This document shows positions 55,075-63,951 of a stretch of 64,000 nucleotides of DNA, piece after piece. Every line of letters begins with the position of its first letter. Positions within the stretch are counted from its first letter, which is position 1. This DNA is from an uncultured Apibacter sp. (GTDB taxonomy: Bacteria > Bacteroidota > Bacteroidia > Flavobacteriales > Weeksellaceae), in contig CALYQD010000006.1 of assembly GCA_945280365.1 (NCBI GenBank), positions 61,827-125,826 of the forward strand, read 5' to 3'. A program made the translations under genes and the position numbers. The notes under the pieces were generated by a model. That model searched no databases. It had not been told where the DNA came from and was given only the letters and a program-made list of their open reading frames with translations.

Positions 55075-56322
55075 ATGAAAAAGTATTTTTACTTTTTACT
55101 ACTTTCACTGGTCCTATTTGTATCTTGTAATGAAGATTCTTTAAGTTCGGATATTTCGCAGGAAATAAATACTATTACAAATGAAAACATTTGCTTTGAT
55201 GTTTATTTAATTGAAGATATTGAGAATCACTCAAAAGTAAATTCAGAATATGACATTAATTCATATGGAGCACTGCTTAAGTATAAAAAATGGGAAAATG
55301 GAAAAACAATTAGAATTAAATTTTTAAATGGAACTCCTTTTTTACAAAGTAAGATTAAACAATTTGCTAATGAATGGTTGAAATATGCTAATTTGAATTT
55401 TGAATATGTAAATCCATATCAAAATGCAGATATAAGAATTAATTTTGATAACAGCGGTGGATCTTGGTCATATATAGGTACAGATTGTAATTACATTGAT
55501 GCAAATAAACCTACTATGAATTTTGGATGGTTTAATTCGAACACACCTGATTATGAGTTCTCTAGAACCGTTATTCATGAATTCGGACATGCTTTAGGTT
55601 TAGTGCATGAACATCAAAGTCCTGCATCGGGTATACAATGGAATAAGCAAAAAGTATATGAATATTATGGGGGAGCACCGAATTATTGGAGCAAAGAAAA
55701 AGTTGACCAAAATATTTTTTATAAATATGATCATACTATAACCAATTATTCTTCTTTTGATAATAAATCTATTATGCTTTATTCATTTCCATCTTCTTTA
55801 TCATTGAATGGTTGGTCAAGCGGATGGAACACTGTACTTTCTGTCAAAGATAAGGAGTTTATAGCTCAACTATATCCGGGAAAAGTATATGAAACACAAA
55901 ACCTTTATAGGTATTTTTATGATTCAAGACATTTTTATACCTCCGATTTCAATGAACTTGGTTATCGATATTTAGAAGGTATTTTGGGAAAAATTTATAG
56001 TTCACAAATTCCAAATACATACCCGATTTATAGATACTATAATAGAATAAATGGAGATAGATTGTCTACGATTAATTGGAACGAATTACAAAATGGAGGA
56101 AGTAATGGTTGGGTTTACGAAGGAATAACAGGTTATGCATATAATTCACCACAACCAAATACTATTCCTGTTTATCGTTTTTTCAGAGAAAAAAGTAAAC
56201 CGGATCATTTACTTACAACTAAAAAAAATGAAGTTCAATATTTAGAAAATAAAAATGAAAAATGGGGTATCATTTTACCTAAATATAAATATGAAGGAAT
56301 CGCTTTCTATATTTTGAAATAA
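55075..56322 (+). CDS. Astacin-like zinc metalloprotease lipoprotein with C-terminal DUF5648-type domain
   Basis: This 415-residue protein has a lipoprotein signal with the lipobox FVSC (C18). Residues about 75-275 form an M12A (astacin-like) protease with the zinc motif HEFGHALGLVHE (168-179) and the Met-turn SIMLYS (232-237). Residues about 280-415 resemble the DUF5648 beta-trefoil-like module: repeats with LYRYF, RHFYTSDFNE, YPIYRYY, DRLSTINWNEL and PVYRFFREKSKPDHLLTT. That module is thought to bind carbohydrate or cell surfaces, so a surface-attached protease that binds a host or polymer target is inferred. It stands alone between a divergent operon and a terminator. Confidence 0.9.
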   Translation: MKKYFYFLLLSLVLFVSCNEDSLSSDISQEINTITNENICFDVYLIEDIENHSKVNSEYDINSYGALLKYKKWENGKTIRIKFLNGTPFLQSKIKQFANEWLKYANLNFEYVNPYQNADIRINFDNSGGSWSYIGTDCNYIDANKPTMNFGWFNSNTPDYEFSRTVIHEFGHALGLVHEHQSPASGIQWNKQKVYEYYGGAPNYWSKEKVDQNIFYKYDHTITNYSSFDNKSIMLYSFPSSLSLNGWSSGWNTVLSVKDKEFIAQLYPGKVYETQNLYRYFYDSRHFYTSDFNELGYRYLEGILGKIYSSQIPNTYPIYRYYNRINGDRLSTINWNELQNGGSNGWVYEGITGYAYNSPQPNTIPVYRFFREKSKPDHLLTTKKNEVQYLENKNEKWGIILPKYKYEGIAFYILK

Positions 56323-56350
56323 AACATTTAATATTGGATTGATTTATAAT

Positions 56351-56381
56351 AAAAAATGAGTGTCTTCAACACTCATTTTTT
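56351..56381. terminator. Bidirectional terminator
   Basis: AAAAATGAGTGT pairs with ACACTCATTTTT across a short loop, between the converging protease and prfC genes. Confidence 0.93.
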
Positions 56382-56385
56382 ATTG

Positions 56386-57978
56386 TTAAAATTCATTGGT
56401 AAAATGGAGCTTTATAGAGGGAAATTTTTCAAGTGTCATAGTAATGCTAAATGCTGAATCCGCTAAAAAAACTAATTGACCGAATTTATCTCTAGCTAAA
56501 AATTTTTGTTTAATTCGCTTAAATTCTAAAAATTCTGTAGATTTTTCATTATCAGTTTGAACCCAACATGCCTTATGTATATTTACCGGCTCATAACTAC
56601 ATTTAGCTGAATATTCATGTTCCAATCTGTATTGGATTACTTCAAACTGAAGAGCTCCCACAGTTCCAATGATTTTACGATTATTCATTTCAAGCGTAAA
56701 TAATTGAGCTACACCTTCATCCATTAATTGATCTATACCCTTTGCTAGCTGTTTGGTTTTCATCGGATCATCATTATTTATATAACGAAAATGCTCGGGT
56801 GAAAATGATGGAATTCCTTTAAAATTTAACTTTTCTCCTTCTGTTAAAGTATCCCCAATCCTAAAATTACCTGTATCATGCAAACCTACTATATCACCAG
56901 GAAAGCTTTCTTCAACAACTTCTTTTTTATCTGCAAAAAAAGCTGCAGGACTGCTGAATTTCATCATTTTATTTTGACGAACATGCAAGTAATTAGTATT
57001 TCTTTTAAATGTACCTGAAACAATTTTCACAAATGCCAATCTATCACGATGTTTAGGATCCATATTGGCATGTATCTTAAATACAAATCCTGTGAAATTG
57101 GGTTCTTCGGGTTTTACTAAACGAACATCACTCATCTTAGGTAATGGATTGGGTGCAATTTCAACAAATGCGTCTAATAATTCTTGAACTCCAAAATTAT
57201 TTAATGCTGATCCGAAAAAAACAGGCTGTAAAGTTCCGTTCAAATATTCTTCTTTAGAAAATTTTGGATAAACGGAATGAATTAATTCTTGTTCGTTTCT
57301 AAGATTTTCAGCGGCATTGTCTCCAATAAGCTCGTTTACTATAGAATCATTTATATCATTAATTTCAATACTCTCCCCTACCTTCTGTTTTTTTTCTTCT
57401 GTAAAGAATTTAAAGTTATTCTCCCACATATTAAAGATGCCTTGAAAATCTAAACCCATTCCTATAGGCCAAGACAAGGGGGTAACTCTTAAATGTAATT
57501 TTTGTTCTACTTCATCCAATAAATCAAATGCATCTTTACCTTCTCGATCTAATTTATTTATAAAAACCAGCATAGGAATATTCCTCATTCGACAAACCTG
57601 TACTAATTTTTCAGTTTGCTCTTCTACCCCTTTTGCTACATCTATAACTACTATAACAGAATCCACAGCTGTTAAAGTTCTGTACGTATCTTCAGCAAAA
57701 TCTTTATGTCCAGGAGTATCTAATATATTAATCTTTTTTCCTTTATATTCAAAGGCTAATACAGATGTAGCTACAGAAATTCCTCGTTGTCTCTCAATCT
57801 CCATAAAATCCGAAGTAGCTCCTTTTTTTATCTTATTACTTTTTACAGCTCCCGCTTCTTGAATTGCTCCTCCAAATAAGAGCAATTTTTCTGTCAACGT
57901 AGTTTTACCGGCATCCGGATGGGATATGATTCCAAAGGTTTTTCTCCTTTTAATTTCTTTTTCTAAAGTTGTTCCCAT
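56386..57978 (-). CDS. prfC: Peptide chain release factor 3
   Basis: RF3 is the GTPase that recycles RF1 and RF2 from the ribosome. This 530-residue protein has G1 ISHPDAGKTTLTEK, G2/G3 RQRGISVATSV and LDTPGHKDFAEDT, and G4 INKLDREGKDAFDLLDE. Domain II and III blocks are FVFKIHANMDPKHRDRLAF and GVAQLFTLEMNNRKIIGTVG. Length and order are standard. It is monocistronic with a promoter box at 58000-58007. Confidence 0.97.
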   Translation of the reverse strand: MGTTLEKEIKRRKTFGIISHPDAGKTTLTEKLLLFGGAIQEAGAVKSNKIKKGATSDFMEIERQRGISVATSVLAFEYKGKKINILDTPGHKDFAEDTYRTLTAVDSVIVVIDVAKGVEEQTEKLVQVCRMRNIPMLVFINKLDREGKDAFDLLDEVEQKLHLRVTPLSWPIGMGLDFQGIFNMWENNFKFFTEEKKQKVGESIEINDINDSIVNELIGDNAAENLRNEQELIHSVYPKFSKEEYLNGTLQPVFFGSALNNFGVQELLDAFVEIAPNPLPKMSDVRLVKPEEPNFTGFVFKIHANMDPKHRDRLAFVKIVSGTFKRNTNYLHVRQNKMMKFSSPAAFFADKKEVVEESFPGDIVGLHDTGNFRIGDTLTEGEKLNFKGIPSFSPEHFRYINNDDPMKTKQLAKGIDQLMDEGVAQLFTLEMNNRKIIGTVGALQFEVIQYRLEHEYSAKCSYEPVNIHKACWVQTDNEKSTEFLEFKRIKQKFLARDKFGQLVFLADSAFSITMTLEKFPSIKLHFTNEF

Positions 57979-57999
57979 ATATTTTCAATCAAATGTTTG

Positions 58000-58007
58000 C
58001 AAATATA
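58000..58007 (-). promoter_or_regulatory. Putative -7 promoter box of prfC (TATATTTG on minus strand)
   Basis: This match to TAnnTTTG lies about 22 nt upstream of the prfC ATG. Confidence 0.5.
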
Positions 58008-58219
58008 GAATATTTATTATTTTTTAGTGTATCTTAAAATCAATGATATGAACTAAATACATATAATTGTTTTCATTTTTTTATCAACTATATTTCGAGT
58101 AATCCTAGCCTAGGTTTTCAGTTGCTTTAAAATCTTATATTACCTTATTAGTAACGAATTATTTATACGATAAATTCTATTTTATAAGTATAATTATTTA
58201 TTCATTTATTTAAAAGAAT

Positions 58220-58227
58220 TACTTTTG
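58220..58227 (+). promoter_or_regulatory. Putative -7 promoter box (TACTTTTG)
   Basis: TACTTTTG fits TAnnTTTG and ends 25 nt before the ATG at 58252. A TTTA near 58198-58201 could be a weak -33 element. Confidence 0.5.
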
Positions 58228-58251
58228 TAACTCTTTTTATCAGGCAAATTT

Positions 58252-59310
58252 ATGACGATTAATTTAAAACATGCTGTTATTTCCAAATTAACTTTGCAAT
58301 TTTCGGGTAATAAATTACGTGAAGAAAAAAATATATATGCTGGGGATTTATTTCATTTAAATGAAAAAGAAGAAGAAGAAATTCAACCTTATTTTATTTC
58401 TCCTTTCAAAAAAAATTTAGAATATTATCAATTTACTCATTATACTCAAGATATTAATTTTAATATTTTATATTCTTTATGTAAAGATGTCTTTGAAGAT
58501 ACTCTTGATTTTGTGAATTTTTCAGATAAGGTACTTGATCATTTGTATGAACGATCAAATCACCCGCAAATAAAAAAAGGTGAAATTTTTATTGCTTTAT
58601 TTAGTGATATTGATGTAGGATTAGAGTCTAAGATTTGCGGTATTGGAGTATTTAAACTTGAAAACAAAAACAAATTTTTACGTTTTAAACATTCAGATAT
58701 TGTTGAATGTGCCATTCAAAAGGGTTTTAGATTGGATTCAGCAATAGATAAAGCTTGCTTAATACTGAATATGCACAAAGAAAGCGGCTATAAAATTTTA
58801 GTACATGATGATGCACATGTGGAATCTGAATATTGGAAAAAATCTTTTTTAGAGGTCGATTATATAAAAGATGATTCTTACCAAACAAAGAGTTATATAA
58901 ATTTATTGTCCGATTTTTCTCAACAAGTAATTTTCGAAGAAAAAGGTAAAAAAATTCAAACTGAGTTTATCAGCAACTGTCTACAGATATTTAATGAAAA
59001 TGAAACTATGACCGAAGAAATTTTAGATAGGGAATTATTAGAAAATTACAATTTAGTTGAAGAATTTAAATCTTATAAAAAAGTATATTCTGAAAATTCA
59101 GGTATTGAATTTTCGGAAATATTCGACGTTTCCACTAATGCTCTGGTTAGAGAAAAACGTAAAATAAAAACTGACATAAAATTAGATACTCATTTTCAGA
59201 TCAAATTGGATATTAATAAACCTGAAGCTTCTGAAGATTTTTTAGAACAAGGATACGATGAAGAAAGAAAAATGTTTTATTATAAAGTTTTTTTCAATTC
59301 AGAATTATAA
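58252..59310 (+). CDS. 37-kDa nucleoid-associated protein (NdpA/YejK family)
   Basis: This 352-residue protein has the family layout. The N-terminal part has FISPFKKNLEYYQFTH; the middle has FVNFSDKVLDHLYERSNHPQIKKGEIFIALF and a GIGVFKLENKNKFL strand; acidic, helix-rich stretches follow (SEIFDVSTNALVREKRK). Members bind the nucleoid and are of modest, often growth-phase, abundance. Its role in this organism is inferred only from family membership. The next gene starts 57 nt downstream. Confidence 0.88.
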   Translation: MTINLKHAVISKLTLQFSGNKLREEKNIYAGDLFHLNEKEEEEIQPYFISPFKKNLEYYQFTHYTQDINFNILYSLCKDVFEDTLDFVNFSDKVLDHLYERSNHPQIKKGEIFIALFSDIDVGLESKICGIGVFKLENKNKFLRFKHSDIVECAIQKGFRLDSAIDKACLILNMHKESGYKILVHDDAHVESEYWKKSFLEVDYIKDDSYQTKSYINLLSDFSQQVIFEEKGKKIQTEFISNCLQIFNENETMTEEILDRELLENYNLVEEFKSYKKVYSENSGIEFSEIFDVSTNALVREKRKIKTDIKLDTHFQIKLDINKPEASEDFLEQGYDEERKMFYYKVFFNSEL

Positions 59311-59367
59311 TCTTTTTTATTTTCATATATTTACTGCCAATCTATTACAAATTAATAAGTAAAATAG

Positions 59368-59997
59368 ATGCCAATTGTAGATTTTATTATACCAGATTAT
59401 TTTACAAGAATCGTTACTTGGAAAGTTAGTGAAACCAATGAAGAATTATTACGTATATTAAAGCTAGATAATAAAAGGCAAGGAAAATATGATTCTTTAA
59501 CATCTAAAAGAAAACGTGAATATCTGGGTTTACGGGCTTGTTTAATGGCATTGGGATTAGATAATACTGTAAAATACACTCCCGAAGGTAAACCTTTTGT
59601 TGAAGGAACCTATAACATTTCCGTATCTCATTCACATGGAGTTGTATGTGTAGGAGCCTCTTCATTTAATATAGGGGTTGACATTGAATTGGAAAGAGAA
59701 GAAAAAATTAACACTATTAAATATAAATTCATTCGAAAAGATGAATTTGAATTTATTCCAAAAGATCAGGAAAAGGACTATTATCATATATTATGGGGAA
59801 TTAAAGAAGCTTTATATAAGATTCATCATGGAAATTTATGGTCTTTTTTAAACCATTATCGAGTTGAGCCTTTTACCTTAAAAAATGAAAAGCCTATCAT
59901 GTGTTGGATAATTGATGAAAAAGCAAGTGTCAAGTATTACGCTTACTATAAAAAAATTAACAATTATTATATGACATATGTCTTGAACTATGAATAA
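59368..59997 (+). CDS. 4'-phosphopantetheinyl transferase
   Basis: This 209-residue Sfp/AcpT-type enzyme attaches the phosphopantetheine arm of CoA to carrier proteins. Motifs are KPFVEGTYNISVSHSHG, the magnesium-binding GVDIE (103-107) and WGIKEALYK (143-151). It is longer than AcpS and of the Sfp-like class, which in flavobacteria serves fatty acid or flexirubin-type carrier proteins. No carrier protein gene lies nearby, so the partner is unknown. Confidence 0.92.
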   Translation: MPIVDFIIPDYFTRIVTWKVSETNEELLRILKLDNKRQGKYDSLTSKRKREYLGLRACLMALGLDNTVKYTPEGKPFVEGTYNISVSHSHGVVCVGASSFNIGVDIELEREEKINTIKYKFIRKDEFEFIPKDQEKDYYHILWGIKEALYKIHHGNLWSFLNHYRVEPFTLKNEKPIMCWIIDEKASVKYYAYYKKINNYYMTYVLNYE

Positions 59998-60088
59998 TAA
60001 TTTATTTATATAAGTTTTTATTTATCCTTTTTTTAATACATTGTATTTTTATCTTTTATAATTTTTAATATTGTAATATTTTATCACT

Positions 60089-61954
60089 TTGAAGAAAGCA
60101 TTAATTATACAAAATAAATATATTGGAGATGTATTGGTTGCTAGTGTACTTGCCAAAAATTTAAAAAATATATTCCCACATATTGAAGTTCATTTTTTTT
60201 GCTACAATAAGGCAATTAGCATTCTTCAAAATAATCCGCATATAGACAAAATCATCGATTTTGATGATATTGAACTTAAAAAATTATCAGTTTTATGGAA
60301 ATACTCCAACTATATTAGAAGTGAAAAATATGATATTTTAATAGATCCGTATGCAAAATTGCAAAGTCGATTTATTACTCTATTTTCTAAAGCTAAAAAA
60401 AGAATTAGTTTCGATAAACCTTTTTTTAAACATTTTTATACCGATGTATATATTGAGGAAAAACTTCCGAAAGTTATTAATTGTACCTCAATAGAAAACA
60501 GATGCTTATTACTTTCTCCTTTTATAAAAGATTTTTCTAATATTGATTTTCAAACAGAAATATTTCTAACAAATGCAGAAATTGAACATGCAAAACAATT
60601 GATGCATAATTCAGGCATTACTTTTACCAAACCTATCATAATTATTGGCATTTTGGGGAGTAGCATGGATAAATCATGGCCTCTTTCTTACATGGCTGAT
60701 TTAATTAACGTATTATTATCCAATTATGATATTGATATTTTATTTAACTTTATTCCTCTTCAACATCATGAAGTTGAAATTTTACTTGAAAAAATTGACC
60801 ATAAAGAAAAAATATTTAAATCAATTCTTGGCAATAATGTTAGAGAATTTGCAGCAATATTATCTAATGCCGATGCTTTGATCGCTAATGAAGGGGGAGC
60901 TGTAAATATTGCTAAAGCTTTACAAAAACCTACTTTTTCAATATTTTCACCACATAAATTCAGAAAAGATTGGGGGTGTTATGAAAATTTATATATCCAC
61001 CAAAGTTTTCATCTTATGGATATTTTCCCAGAAATTTATACAGCATATTCACCAAATGAAATTTTAAAAAATCCTGAACCTTTTTACAAATTGATGTATC
61101 CTGAAAAGGTAATATATAAAATTGAAAATTATATACAGGGTGTTTTAGGTATTCCGAAGAAATCTTCATACACATCTATCGATTTAATTAATAATAAACC
61201 GAAAATCAGTGCATTATGTATTACTTATAATGAAGAAGAAAATGTAAAACGTTTCTTAAAAGATTTATCTTTTGTAGATGAAATTGTAGTAGTAGATTCT
61301 ATTAGCACAGATAAAACTAAAGAATATTTTGAGGTAGATAGTAGGGTACGTTTTATAGAAAGAAAATTCGATAATTTCACTAATCAAAAAAACTTTGCTA
61401 TAAAACATGCTTCCTATGATTGGATCGTTTTTTTTGACTTGGATGAGCATATCCCATCTCTTCTTAAAGCAGAGATTCTTATGACAATTAATTCTTCCAA
61501 ACCTAAAGATGCTTATTGGATTCGTAGAAACTTTTACTACAAAAGAAAACATTTACGTTATAGTGGATGGAAAAATGATAAAGTAATACGTTTATTTAAA
61601 AAAAATAAATCTTTTTACAAAAAGAATAAATTTGTACATGAAGAAATTGAATGTGTTAGCGAACCTGGATATTTAAAAAATGGCCTTGATCATTATTCTT
61701 TCACTTCTGAAAAAAAATATTTAAAAAAGTTAGACCAATATTCTAAACTAAAAGCAGAAGAATTATATACAAATAATGTAAAATCAAATTTTTTCCATCA
61801 TCATATTAAACCTATCTATCGCTTTATACATCATTATATTATTCAATTTGGATTTTTAGATGGTAAAGAAGGCTTCAAAATATCTAAAATGTATTCAAAC
61901 TATGTTGCCAATAGATATAAATATTTAGAGCAATTATGGAAGAAAAAAGAATAA
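60089..61954 (+). CDS. Fused GT9-GT2 glycosyltransferase for LPS core
   Basis: This is a 621-residue two-domain enzyme. Residues 1 to about 345 form a heptosyltransferase (GT9) fold (IIQNKYIGDVLVASVLAKNL, IIIIGILGSSMDKSWPLSYM, ALIANEGGAVNIAKAL). Residues about 372-530 form a GT2 fold (KISALCITYNEEENVKRFL, VVDSISTDKTKEY) with the catalytic FFDLDEH (D450, D452), resembling WaaE/KdtX beta-glycosyltransferases. The C-terminal part beyond about 530 is basic and helical. Both folds normally exist as separate LPS-core genes, so the fusion suggests two consecutive sugar transfers. Start: TTG at 60089; no ATG is in frame upstream, and the family's (M)KKALIIQNK start supports it. Confidence 0.9.
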   Translation: MKKALIIQNKYIGDVLVASVLAKNLKNIFPHIEVHFFCYNKAISILQNNPHIDKIIDFDDIELKKLSVLWKYSNYIRSEKYDILIDPYAKLQSRFITLFSKAKKRISFDKPFFKHFYTDVYIEEKLPKVINCTSIENRCLLLSPFIKDFSNIDFQTEIFLTNAEIEHAKQLMHNSGITFTKPIIIIGILGSSMDKSWPLSYMADLINVLLSNYDIDILFNFIPLQHHEVEILLEKIDHKEKIFKSILGNNVREFAAILSNADALIANEGGAVNIAKALQKPTFSIFSPHKFRKDWGCYENLYIHQSFHLMDIFPEIYTAYSPNEILKNPEPFYKLMYPEKVIYKIENYIQGVLGIPKKSSYTSIDLINNKPKISALCITYNEEENVKRFLKDLSFVDEIVVVDSISTDKTKEYFEVDSRVRFIERKFDNFTNQKNFAIKHASYDWIVFFDLDEHIPSLLKAEILMTINSSKPKDAYWIRRNFYYKRKHLRYSGWKNDKVIRLFKKNKSFYKKNKFVHEEIECVSEPGYLKNGLDHYSFTSEKKYLKKLDQYSKLKAEELYTNNVKSNFFHHHIKPIYRFIHHYIIQFGFLDGKEGFKISKMYSNYVANRYKYLEQLWKKKE

Positions 61955-62056
61955 AACACTTACCCTTTTATCTAAAATATATAGTTCAAATATATTGCAT
62001 TTTAATGCATTAAGTTAGAAATGATTGAATAAAATTAAGCCAAATTTAAAAAAAGT

Positions 62057-62533
62057 ATGTTCCTAGAGATCGAAAGAAAGTTTTTAGTTGTCGGAGAATT
62101 TAAATCCCAGTCGATAAAAAGCACTAGAATAAGTCAAGGTTACCTTTCCTCGGTTCCTGAAAGAACGGTAAGAATTAGAATTAAAGATAATCAAGGTTTT
62201 ATTACAGTTAAAGGAATAAGCAAAAATAATGGATTGAGTAGGCTTGAGTGGGAAAAAGAAATCCCTATTGAAGAAGCTTCAGAATTAATAAAGATTTGTG
62301 AATTAGGAATAATTGATAAAATACGTTATATAGTTCCTTATGAAAATAAAATATTTGAAATTGACGAGTTTTATGGTGAAAATGAAGGATTGATTCTTGC
62401 GGAAGTTGAACTGAATAATGAAAATGAAACTTTAAAAAAACCAAACTGGTTAGGAAGAGAAGTCACTGGAGATGAAAGATATTATAATTCAATGCTAATG
62501 AAAAATCCATATAAAAAATGGACTAATAAATAA
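62057..62533 (+). CDS. CYTH-domain (triphosphate tunnel) protein
   Basis: This 158-residue protein is a complete CYTH domain. It has the ExExK signature EIERK (4-8), tunnel strands TVRIRIKDNQGFITVKG, RLEWEKEIP, IFEIDEFYGENEGLILAEVEL, and the end WLGREVTGDERYYNSML. Small bacterial CYTH proteins hydrolyse inorganic triphosphate or nucleoside triphosphates. It lies 102 nt after the glycosyltransferase and is the last protein-coding gene before the repeat array. Confidence 0.93.
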   Translation: MFLEIERKFLVVGEFKSQSIKSTRISQGYLSSVPERTVRIRIKDNQGFITVKGISKNNGLSRLEWEKEIPIEEASELIKICELGIIDKIRYIVPYENKIFEIDEFYGENEGLILAEVELNNENETLKKPNWLGREVTGDERYYNSMLMKNPYKKWTNK

Positions 62534-62732
62534 AATTGGTTTAGCAACACTAATAATATTTTATTTATTTTAAAATTATCATAAGCTTTAAATAATTGAT
62601 CATATCAAAATTAATTCTATTTAAGTTAAATTAAATAGATTCATTAATTGTTATCATATATATAATTTTATAATAAATAGCATTTTAATAACAAATATTT
62701 ATAACATTAATTGAAATTTAATATTATAATTA

Positions 62733-62805
62733 TAGCATAAGCTTTGTGAAATTTATTATTTTCATAGTAGTCAGTTTCAAACCTCGTTTTAAATGACAGG
62801 CCTTT
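62733..62805 (+). repeat. Unit 1, eroded copy of the small-RNA repeat
   Basis: TAGCATA-AGCT-TTGT (62733-62747) is a -24/-12 relic with the GG pair damaged. The 5' hairpin is deleted, and the core reads TTTTCATAGTAGTCAG. The terminator is reduced to an imperfect CCTCGTTTT/AGGCC arrangement. Probably inactive. Confidence 0.75.
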
Positions 62806-63008
62806 TTATGACATATTTCCTAAATTTTAATTAATAATAAATTTCAAATTGAAATTTATTTAGTTATTTGTATTTTGAAAATTTTATCACTTCAAATAAG
62901 TGCGATTTCGTTTATCTTTAAAAATTTATATAAATTATTTATTTGAAATGAACATTAATTTACAAATCAACAAAATATATCAATATAACCAATTATAATT
63001 TTTTATTA

Positions 63009-63023
63009 TGGCATGGATTTTGT
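63009..63023 (+). promoter_or_regulatory. Sigma-54-like -24/-12 promoter of unit 2
   Basis: TGGCATG, 4 nt, TTGT has the exact spacing of the consensus TGGCACG-N4-TTGC. The GG is kept; the final C is T. Start of the conserved RNA sequence (63037) lies 14 nt after the box. Confidence 0.6.
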
Positions 63024-63036
63024 TTTTTTTATAAAT

Positions 63037-63104
63037 GTTCATAAGGCAGTGAATTTTCGTAGTAGTTAGTTTTTAAACCCCGTTCTAGTAACGGGGTTTT
63101 TTTT
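63037..63104 (+). ncRNA. Unit 2, putative small RNA (about 68 nt)
   Basis: It starts GTTCATAAGGCAGTGAA, a hairpin with stem UUCAU/GUGAA and loop AAGGCA. The core TTTTCGTAGTAGTTAG follows, where the A of the other units is G. The terminator AAACCCCGTT/AACGGGGTTT with a CTAGT loop and eight T closes it. Compared with unit 4 the stem has A-U for G-C and G-C for A-U, i.e. compensatory changes. No translatable frame with a start and ribosome site is evident. Confidence 0.7.
63075..63104 (+). terminator. Intrinsic terminator of unit 2
   Basis: A perfect 10-bp stem AAACCCCGTT/AACGGGGTTT with a 5-nt loop and a T8 tail. Confidence 0.95.
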
Positions 63105-63565
63105 ATTTAATCACACACATATTAATTCATATACTAGGACATCTATTTTTTTTTCATTCATGAATCATATTTGTTGTTTATTTTTATAAAAATATTATAA
63201 TTCAATTTATTTATAATTAATGACAAATAAAATCAGCTTATAAAAATAAATTTTAGAGAATAATTATTAAAATCTCACTAACTTTATTTATCTTATTTTT
63301 TTTCGAATAAATAATTTAAAAAATCTAGTTTTAATTTTTACAAGTATTGTTTAACAAACATATCAGAGTAAATTAAGTATACGAATTATTTATATTTATA
63401 GTGTTCATATTTTAAATAATAAATCTTTTCATAAATTAGTAAAAAAACATTAATCATCATACTATTACTAAATATATTATTTTAATAAAATATAGATATT
63501 TTTTTATTTATATTATTAAACAAATTAATTATAAAAATTATACATAATTACTATTTTATGCGGTT

Positions 63566-63632
63566 ATTTATAAAGTAGTAAATTTTCATAGTAGTTAGTT
63601 TTAAGCCTAGTTTTTAATAACGAAACTTTTTA
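63566..63632 (+). repeat. Unit 3, partly eroded copy
   Basis: The -24/-12 elements are lost (TGGCAT is now TACAT; the TTGC box is gone). The 5' hairpin persists as UUUAU/GUAAA with loop AAAGUA: the C-G pair of units 2, 4 and 5 is now U-A, a compensatory change. The core TTTTCATAGTAGTTAG is intact. The long terminator is reduced to AGTTT/AAACT plus a T-run. Confidence 0.75.
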
Positions 63633-63722
63633 ATTTAATATTTTACAATATATTATTTTAATAAAAAAAATATTTATTATTTATAATATTTAAACATATT
63701 TAAATAAAAATATTACACATTA

Positions 63723-63737
63723 TGGCATAATAATTGC
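63723..63737 (+). promoter_or_regulatory. Sigma-54-like -24/-12 promoter of unit 4
   Basis: TGGCATA, 4 nt (ATAA), TTGC: the best match to the sigma-54 consensus in the window, with both invariant GG and GC and the right spacing. The conserved start of unit 4 (63750) is 13 nt after the GC, where sigma-54 transcripts begin. Confidence 0.7.
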
Positions 63738-63749
63738 TTTTTAATAACT

Positions 63750-63816
63750 GTTCATAAGGCAGTGAATTTTCATAGTAGTTAGTTTTAAGCCCCATTTTTA
63801 TTATGGGGCTTTTTTA
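63750..63816 (+). ncRNA. Unit 4, putative small RNA (about 67 nt)
   Basis: GTTCATAAGGCAGTGAA forms the 5' hairpin (stem 63751-63755 with 63762-63766). The unpaired core TTTTCATAGTAGTTAG follows. The terminator AAGCCCCAT/ATGGGGCTT with a T-run (63787-63815) closes it. All three modules and the promoter are intact, so this is the reference copy. Not similar to an RNA family I can name. Confidence 0.75.
63787..63815 (+). terminator. Intrinsic terminator of unit 4
   Basis: AAGCCCCAT pairs with ATGGGGCTT around a loop of seven bases, with a T-run at the end. Confidence 0.95.
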
Positions 63817-63924
63817 TTCTTATATATTTTTTCCCAATTCAATTTTATTTAAGCTAATAATATCTTATTTAATATCCGAATGTATCATATATATAATATT
63901 TTTATACATACAACGCAAATATTA

Positions 63925-63939
63925 TGGCATGAATTTTGA
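63925..63939 (+). promoter_or_regulatory. Sigma-54-like -24/-12 promoter of unit 5
   Basis: TGGCATG, 4 nt, TTGA keeps the GG and spacing but has A for the final C. The conserved start lies 13 nt downstream. Confidence 0.6.
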
Positions 63940-63951
63940 TATTATATAACT

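Noticed and set aside
63750..63790. A six-codon frame GTG-AAT-TTT-CAT-AGT-AGT-TAG in the repeat units, with AAGG in front
   Set aside because: The AAGG lies only 2 nt from the GTG, too close for a ribosome site. The frame is lost in units 1 and 3 while the RNA core is kept, so the pattern of conservation fits RNA and not peptide.
63725..63790. A ten-codon minus-strand frame MKIHCLMNSY in the repeat units
   Set aside because: It depends on the conserved segment by chance, changes in the other units, and the promoters and terminators all read on the plus strand.
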